Assembly (NCBI GenBank): GCA_020354085.1
Contig: CP070641.1
Span: 2,035,013 to 2,045,123 of the forward strand
From: Pseudomonadota bacterium
GTDB lineage: Bacteria; Pseudomonadota; Gammaproteobacteria; Acidiferrobacterales; Sulfurifustaceae
DNA length: 10,111 nucleotides
Direction: 5' to 3'
A program made the position numbers and the translations under genes. A model generated the notes under the pieces. It did no database searches, was not told where the DNA came from, and saw only the letters and a list, made by a program, of their open reading frames with translations. Shown here piece by piece: positions 6,434 to 10,111 of this stretch (its first letter is position 1; each line of letters opens with the position of its first letter).

Positions 6434-7504
6434 ATGTCCTCCAAGACAAGTTCATTTGTGCAAGCCGTGCTGGTCGCGCTGCTTGCCGCCCTGTCGCTGA
6501 GCTGGGCCGACCCGGCCCGTGCGCGTCATGAGGGGTCGCACCTCTACGCCCAGCACTGTTCGGCCTGCCACGGTGCCGACGGCCACGGCGGGGTGGGCGT
6601 ACCGCTCGCCCTGCCTGATTTTCTCGCCATCGTGAGCGATGACTACCTGCGAAACAGCATTCGTTTCGGACGGCCAGGGCGGGTGATGCCCTCGTTCGCG
6701 CACCTAACCGATGCCGAGATCGAAGCAATCGTGCGCCACATGCGTGGTTGGTATAAGGGCGAACGCCGGGCGGCGGTCAAGATTGGCAAGGGTGACGCGA
6801 AGAAAGGCGAGAAAACCTATAAGCGCAATTGCGCGGGCTGCCACGGTCCGGAAGGTGAAGGCGGACGCGGGACGGGCTTAACTTTTTCGCGTCCGCGCGA
6901 TTTGCCCGTACTGGCCCCCGCGTTGAACAACCCCGGATTCCATGCGGCCGCCGACGAACAACTGATCAAGGCGACCCTGATCCATGGCCGCCAGGGCACA
7001 CCGATGATGTCGTTCCTGAAGATGGGATTGTCGGAGGCGGATATCGACGACGTCGTGGCCTTTGTACGCAGCCTTGGTAAGAAACGCGCGCCGGCAAGCG
7101 CACGCGTACTCGACTCCGAGTCAGCGGTGCTGGTGCGGCGATCACCGCATGACGTGGCGACCACAGTCGAAAAGGTCAAGAACGCCATGGCCGCCGCCAA
7201 CATGAGCGTCATTCGCGCTGTGCCGTTCGATGAAGGTATGGTCGACAAGAAACTCGAAAACCGCAAACGCATCATTATCGACGGCTGCGATTTCAACTTT
7301 CTCAATCAAGCGCTCACTGTCGACCCACGTGTCGGCCTGTTCCTGCCCTGTCGCATAACCGTAACCGAGGATGCCGGCCGCGTGCTGGTTATGGCAGTGA
7401 ACCCGAAGCGCTTGTCGACGATTTTCAACAATTCCGAACTAAACGCCATGTGCGAGCAGATGCACGAGGTTTACACGCTCATACTCGAAGATGCCACGCT
7501 ATGA
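6434..7504 (+). CDS. Diheme cytochrome c fused to a C-terminal DUF302 domain, exported
   Basis: 356 residues from ATG 6434, with AAGGA (6423-6427) 6 nt upstream. The frame is open back to 6353, but that start would overlap the FNR box and spoil the signal peptide. The N-terminus is a Sec signal (MSSKTSSFVQ, then a leucine-rich core, cleavage near SWA-DP or ARA-RH). Heme domain 1 has CSACH (C42, C45, H46) with likely axial Met M85 in RVMPSF. Heme domain 2 has CAGCH (C133, C136, H137) with Met at 191/192 in TPMMSF. Residues ~235-356 form a DUF302 (PF03625-like) domain with DPRVGLFLPCRITV and NPKRL motifs, plus three Cys (C285, C306, C340). It should be a periplasmic electron carrier; partner and substrate are unknown. 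It is translationally coupled to another DUF302 gene, so the two proteins probably act together. Confidence 0.88.
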   Translation: MSSKTSSFVQAVLVALLAALSLSWADPARARHEGSHLYAQHCSACHGADGHGGVGVPLALPDFLAIVSDDYLRNSIRFGRPGRVMPSFAHLTDAEIEAIVRHMRGWYKGERRAAVKIGKGDAKKGEKTYKRNCAGCHGPEGEGGRGTGLTFSRPRDLPVLAPALNNPGFHAAADEQLIKATLIHGRQGTPMMSFLKMGLSEADIDDVVAFVRSLGKKRAPASARVLDSESAVLVRRSPHDVATTVEKVKNAMAAANMSVIRAVPFDEGMVDKKLENRKRIIIDGCDFNFLNQALTVDPRVGLFLPCRITVTEDAGRVLVMAVNPKRLSTIFNNSELNAMCEQMHEVYTLILEDATL

Positions 7505-7959
7505 GACGCCTCACCGGAGTATTCGTCGCCTTCGGGCTGATTGCGCTACTGGCAGCAGGGGCGGCGCGCGCCGAGGAACTTATCATGGTACGCTCCCCGC
7601 AGCCGTTTCCGGAAACCATCGATGCCCTGCAACGACTCATTCAGGAACATGGTTACAAGGTGCAACGTGTGCAGCGTGTCGATGTGGGGCTGGCTGCCAA
7701 GGGCTTCAAGACGGACTTTTACCGCGTCGTATTCTTCGGCAAGCCCGAAGAGACGCGCCGGCTCGCCAACTTGCATCCCGAGTTGATTCCCTACCTGCCG
7801 CTCAAGATAGTGGTCTTTGCCGAAGAGAATACGACACTGGCACTGACCAACAACCCGGTGCTGCTCGGCACGTTTTTCAAGGATAGCGAGCTGGCCGTCT
7901 ATTTTCGGCGATGGGAACGAGACATCCGTTCCATTCTCGATCACGTGGCCAACGACTAG
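7501..7959 (+). CDS. Exported DUF302-family protein
   Basis: 152 residues. ATG 7501 overlaps the upstream stop in ATGA (7501-7504), a hallmark of translational coupling, so this start is preferred over the in-frame ATG at 7450 inside the cytochrome gene. Residues 1-24 form a clear signal peptide (basic MRR, hydrophobic core, ARA-EE cleavage). The mature protein is one DUF302 domain: GYKVQRVQRVDVGL at ~51-64, YRVVFFGKPEE at ~74-84 and PELIPYLPLKIVVF at ~93-106. The mature part has no Cys, so it binds no c-type heme and has no disulfide. DUF302 has no established biochemical function known to me. Coupling to a diheme cytochrome that carries its own DUF302 domain suggests a periplasmic complex. 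The gene ends 27 nt from the convergent radical SAM gene. Confidence 0.88.
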   Translation: MRRLTGVFVAFGLIALLAAGAARAEELIMVRSPQPFPETIDALQRLIQEHGYKVQRVQRVDVGLAAKGFKTDFYRVVFFGKPEETRRLANLHPELIPYLPLKIVVFAEENTTLALTNNPVLLGTFFKDSELAVYFRRWERDIRSILDHVAND

Positions 7960-7986
7960 CTTATTCCCCGGTGAATTGAATGGCCG

Positions 7987-8598
7987 TTAACCTACCTTAC
8001 CGAGCTCGCGGCGGCGAAACTTGACGCCCATGCGATCAGCCAGCGCTGAGCATGCGGAGACATCCACACCGGGCAAGCCGTCGATGGCGCTGACACTGAC
8101 GTCCGGCACGAATTCGCGCGCGCGCGAGGTAAATTTCAGCATCGATGCGAACGAAACATTGTCGCGCGGCCGACAATGCTGATTGTAGGTGCGGGCATCT
8201 TGGCCGTTCATGGAGATCGACAGGGCATCGATGAGATCTTCAAAGTCTGGCGTCACATCGCGCCCGAATACTAAGCTCGCCAATCCGTCGGTGTTGATGC
8301 GAATGCGTCGCGCCCCGAGCTTGCGCAAGCGCGCAGCGGTTTCCAGGACTTCGTAGAGCCGCAGTGTTGGCTCTCCCAACCCGCAGAACACTACTTCGCG
8401 AAACTCGGTGGGGTTGCCAACGGAGGCGACCATCTCATCCGCGGTGGGTTCACGCGCCAGGCGCAGCCGATAGGATTGTACTGTCCACGTCCCGTTGAAC
8501 TTGGGGCAGAAGGCACAGCGCAACGTGCAGCGATTCGTGACGTTGATATACCGATTGCCCCGCAACGTATAGCCGATACAGCCCGGATTCCTTAGCAT
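7987..8598 (-). CDS. TatD-associated-type radical SAM protein
   Basis: 203 residues from ATG 8598. The radical SAM motif is NRCTLRCAFC (C24, C28, C31). A glycine motif FCGLGEPTLR (~71-80) contacts SAM, followed by RIRINTDGLASL, DALSISMNGQDARTYNQHCRP and the closing GVKFRRRELGKVG. This pattern fits the small radical SAM family often encoded next to tatD nuclease genes (TIGR04038-like). No tatD lies in this window, and no substrate is known. The frame is open to a TTG at 8646, but that lies inside a perfect FNR box. GTG 8610 is a second alternative. AGGGTG (8609-8614) sits 10 nt before ATG 8598 and could be its ribosome site, or instead a -10 element. The gene is convergent with the DUF302 operon. 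There is no auxiliary cysteine cluster like that of SPASM proteins. Confidence 0.85.
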   Translation of the reverse strand: MLRNPGCIGYTLRGNRYINVTNRCTLRCAFCPKFNGTWTVQSYRLRLAREPTADEMVASVGNPTEFREVVFCGLGEPTLRLYEVLETAARLRKLGARRIRINTDGLASLVFGRDVTPDFEDLIDALSISMNGQDARTYNQHCRPRDNVSFASMLKFTSRAREFVPDVSVSAIDGLPGVDVSACSALADRMGVKFRRRELGKVG

Positions 8599-8636
8599 GA
8601 CACGCTGCACCCTACGCGCCGTGCCAGCGCCGAACC

Positions 8637-8650
8637 TTGATCTCAATCAA
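8637..8650. promoter_or_regulatory. Perfect FNR/ANR box upstream of the radical SAM gene
   Basis: TTGATCTCAATCAA matches TTGAT-N4-ATCAA at all 10 informative positions. Its centre (8643.5) is 45.5 nt from ATG 8598. At the class II distance on the minus strand stands TAGGGT (8614-8609), which keeps the T, A and final T of a -10. On the plus strand no -10 fits, and no + strand gene starts before 9261, so the radical SAM gene is the probable target. Confidence 0.85.
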
Positions 8651-8708
8651 GACTTCGGTCGCACTATCCTTGCGCGATGAGGATCCACAGCGCGGCACTC
8701 GCTTGAAA

Positions 8709-8722
8709 AAGAAGGCCTTCTT
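8709..8722 (-). terminator. Possible weak terminator after the HNH gene
   Basis: The perfect palindrome AAGAAGGCCTTCTT lies 40 nt beyond the HNH stop. Read on the minus strand, it is followed by further T (CTTCTTTTTC). A 5-bp A/T-rich stem with a GGCC loop is weak, so this is tentative. The rest of 8651-8762 shows no gene. Confidence 0.3.
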
Positions 8723-8762
8723 AAAGCCGATGCCGAATCCCACGCCCCCATCAGGCGATTCT

Positions 8763-9167
8763 TCAGGATCCACCCTTAAGCAAATCCTTTAAGTTGGCAA
8801 ATGGCTTCTGCGTCGCCGCTTGTGGCGTTGCGGGCGGTTGAATCGGGTCCCAACCGCGCACCAGGTGCGCGAACCGTTGATGCTCGGCGTCGTGGCAGTA
8901 CAGACACAGGTTCTCCCAATTGCTGCCGTCCGGAGGATTGTTGTCGTGGTTGTGATCCTTGTGATGCACAGTCAGTTCGTGCAGGTTCTCGCGCGTGAAC
9001 GTGCGTCCGCAACGCCCGCATACCCACGGGTGGAGCTTCAGCGACTGCTCGCGGTATCCCTGCATACGCGTGTCGCGCTCCTTGTTAGCGCGCGCCACGA
9101 TGGCATCAAGTTTTTCGGAGTTGATCGGGTCTCCCGCCCGCCGCGGCCCGCTGCGCTTGCTTGCCAT
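8763..9167 (-). CDS. yajD: HNH endonuclease-fold protein, YajD family
   Basis: 134 residues from ATG 9167. A GAGG ribosome site (9177-9180) lies 9 nt upstream, so the longer frame to TTG 9194 is not preferred. The core reads GYREQSLKLHPWVCGRCGRTF, then HELTVHHKDHNHDNNPPDGSNWENLCLYCHDAEH. C50/C53 and C88/C91 form two CxxC knuckles for a structural zinc. H68-H69, the DGSNWENL Asn and H92 make the beta-beta-alpha HNH active site. Order and spacing match E. coli YajD, including the closing FANLKDLLK. Relative to YajD (about 115 aa) there is a ~25-residue basic N-terminal extension (ASKRSGPRR). The family contains metal-dependent nucleases; no cellular role is established for YajD. It is divergent from the YqaA-like gene. 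No partner methylase or toxin-antitoxin gene is adjacent, so it is not evidently a restriction enzyme. Confidence 0.9.
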   Translation of the reverse strand: MASKRSGPRRAGDPINSEKLDAIVARANKERDTRMQGYREQSLKLHPWVCGRCGRTFTRENLHELTVHHKDHNHDNNPPDGSNWENLCLYCHDAEHQRFAHLVRGWDPIQPPATPQAATQKPFANLKDLLKGGS

Positions 9168-9202
9168 GATGCTGATCCTCGAAGTCGTTTCCAACCGCGT
9201 AC

Positions 9203-9212
9203 ACTATATAAT
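9203..9212. promoter_or_regulatory. Divergent promoter region for yqaA-like (+) and yajD-like (-) genes
   Basis: The plus strand has a perfect -10 TATAAT (9207-9212), predicting a start near 9219 and a 42-nt leader to GTG 9261. The -35 is poor. The minus strand carries the overlapping TATAGT (9208-9203, 5/6), predicting a start near 9196, about 30 nt before ATG 9167. The overlap means the two promoters would compete. Only the + strand -10 is convincing. Confidence 0.5.
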
Positions 9213-9260
9213 GTCTTTGTTTCTCCCGCGTCGCCAACCCGCCTTGCTTCGAGATTGACC

Positions 9261-9677
9261 GTGCCTGACCTAACGCTCTGGGGCCTATTCGCGAGCGCCT
9301 TCGTGTCATCCACCTTGTTTCCAGGCGGCTCCGAGGCGGTGCTCTATTGGCTAGCTAATCAAAGGCAACACGAACTCTGGTTGCTTGTCACCGTCGCGTC
9401 CGTCGGCAATACGCTCGGAGCGCTTACCACCTGGTTCCTCGGGTGGCTCGTGGCAGTGCGCTGGCCCCTCGACCAACCACGGAAGCCGGCACAGCAACGC
9501 GCGATCGATCGGGTAAGGCGTTTCGGCAGCCCGGCGCTTCTTTTCTCTTGGCTTCCAGTCGTCGGCGATCCGCTTTGTTTCGCAGCCGGTTGGCTGCGTC
9601 TGTCGTTCCTGCTTAGCGTGTTGTTCATCGCGCTCGGCAAAGTGGCGCGCTACGCCGTAATTGTGTGGGCGACCTGA
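9261..9677 (+). CDS. yqaA: YqaA-family (SNARE-associated/DedA-superfamily) membrane protein
   Basis: 138 residues from GTG 9261; the much longer open frame upstream is the antisense of the HNH gene. Family signatures run along the protein: SAFVSSTLFPGGSEAV (~12-27), TVASVGNTLGALTTWFLG (~44-61), a basic loop (~72-88), FSWLPVVGDPLCFAAGW (~95-111) and ALGKVARYAV (~124-133). These match E. coli YqaA in order and length. About four hydrophobic segments are visible, including re-entrant-like Pro/Gly motifs typical of DedA relatives. DedA-superfamily proteins are linked to lipid transport and membrane homeostasis; YqaA's own substrate is unknown. The ribosome site is weak and the start is chosen by homology. 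The amidotransferase gene follows after 18 nt, so the two probably form an operon. Confidence 0.88.
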   Translation: MPDLTLWGLFASAFVSSTLFPGGSEAVLYWLANQRQHELWLLVTVASVGNTLGALTTWFLGWLVAVRWPLDQPRKPAQQRAIDRVRRFGSPALLFSWLPVVGDPLCFAAGWLRLSFLLSVLFIALGKVARYAVIVWAT

Positions 9678-9680
9678 GCA

Positions 9681-9686
9681 GGGAGG
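9681..9686 (+). promoter_or_regulatory. Ribosome binding site of the amidotransferase gene
   Basis: GGGAGG lies 9 nt before ATG 9696. Together with the obligatory Met-Cys start of class II glutamine amidotransferases, it fixes the start. Confidence 0.75.
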
Positions 9687-9695
9687 ATAGCGGCC

Positions 9696-10111
9696 ATGTG
9701 CGGCATCTGCGGTGAATTGCGGTTCGACGGAATGGCCCCCGACCTCGCGGCAATCGCACGCATGACCGCGGCCTTGGCGCGCCGCGGTCCGGATCACGAA
9801 GGCGCGCATTCAGATGGGCCGATCGCCTTCGGCCACCGGCGGCTGGCAGTGATCGACCTGTCGGAGTCCTCCGACCAACCCATGGTGGATAGCGAACTCA
9901 AGCTCGCCGTTGTATTCAACGGCACGATTTACAACTATCGCGAGCTGCGTCACGAACTGACTGGCCTCGGTTACCACTTCTTCTCGAACGGTGACACTGA
10001 GGTCATCCTTAAGGCCTATCACGCCTGGGGGACCGACTGCGTCAAGCGCTTCAATGGCATGTTCGCCTTTGCCGTATGGAACGCACACGACCACGATTTG
10101 TTCTTGGCACG
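9696..10111 (+). CDS. asnO: Asparagine synthetase-family amidotransferase, N-terminal part; probable N-acetylglutaminylglutamine amidotransferase (3' end outside window)
   Basis: 138 complete codons run off the window end. The N-terminal nucleophile Cys2 (MCGICGELRFDG) marks a class II (Ntn) glutaminase domain. Other glutaminase residues are ARRGPDHEG, GHRRLAVIDLS (R48/R49), VVFNGTIYNYRELR (N75, G76) and SNGDTEVILKAYHAWG (G99, D100), then RFNGMFAFAVW. The domain frees ammonia from glutamine for an ATP-dependent C-terminal synthetase domain, not seen here. The wording MCGICGELRFDG and AYHAWGTDCVKRFNGMFAFA is, from memory, closer to AsnO of NAGGN osmolyte synthesis than to housekeeping AsnB. 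AsnO amidates N-acetylglutaminylglutamine. The subfamily is therefore probable, not proven; the missing C-terminus and a downstream ngg-type gene would decide. It probably shares a transcript with the YqaA-like gene. Confidence 0.85.
   Translation, partial: MCGICGELRFDGMAPDLAAIARMTAALARRGPDHEGAHSDGPIAFGHRRLAVIDLSESSDQPMVDSELKLAVVFNGTIYNYRELRHELTGLGYHFFSNGDTEVILKAYHAWGTDCVKRFNGMFAFAVWNAHDHDLFLA

Noticed and set aside
6283..6444. 54-residue N-terminal extension of hemN
   Set aside because: It would run through the FNR box and overlap the divergent cytochrome gene; HemN family length and conserved N-terminus fit ATG 6282.
8599..8646. 16-residue extension of the radical SAM protein from TTG 8646
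   Set aside because: The TTG lies inside the perfect FNR box and the added residues are not like family N-termini.

Overview
The window reads as a gene-dense chromosomal segment of a GC-rich proteobacterium, most likely a gammaproteobacterium. It has an FNR/ANR-type oxygen sensor beside hemN, plus YajD- and YqaA-family genes. A proton/sodium pyrophosphatase and an apparent N-acetylglutaminylglutamine-amide (NAGGN) synthesis gene fit an environmental, possibly salt-tolerant or sulfur/iron-oxidising lineage. The lineage is inferred from gene content; no rRNA or tRNA gene is visible.

Left part (1-2863, all + strand). The 3' end of a membrane pyrophosphatase gene (hppA) is closed by a strong intrinsic terminator. 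A short spacer with an imperfect direct repeat and a hairpin follows. Next come an MJ0936/YfcE-type metallophosphoesterase and a membrane-anchored protein that joins a thioredoxin domain to a YyaL/SPATA20-like helical domain.

Middle (2873-6282, all - strand). Transcription runs hemN -> fnr -> bioB: oxygen-independent coproporphyrinogen III oxidase, a [4Fe-4S] FNR-family regulator with all its cysteine ligands, and biotin synthase. The biotin synthase aligns residue for residue with E. coli BioB at every cluster ligand.

Right-middle (6340-8650). An FNR-box-like palindrome lies between the divergent hemN and a + strand pair: a diheme cytochrome c fused to a DUF302 domain, translationally coupled to a second, exported DUF302 protein. 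A convergent radical SAM gene of the TatD-associated family follows, with a 10/10 match to the FNR consensus just upstream. The fnr gene therefore sits next to three probable targets, suggesting a small anoxic or micro-oxic regulon: haem synthesis without O2, a c-type electron carrier of unknown partner, and an uncharacterised radical SAM enzyme.

Right end (8651-10111). A YajD-type HNH protein (-) diverges from a YqaA-family membrane protein (+). The latter is followed 18 nt later by the 5' part of a glutamine-dependent amidotransferase of the asparagine synthetase family. Its N-terminus looks like AsnO, the enzyme that makes the osmolyte NAGGN.

The most interesting content is the FNR-box-linked cytochrome c-DUF302/DUF302 pair and the radical SAM gene. 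No mobile element or CRISPR array was seen.
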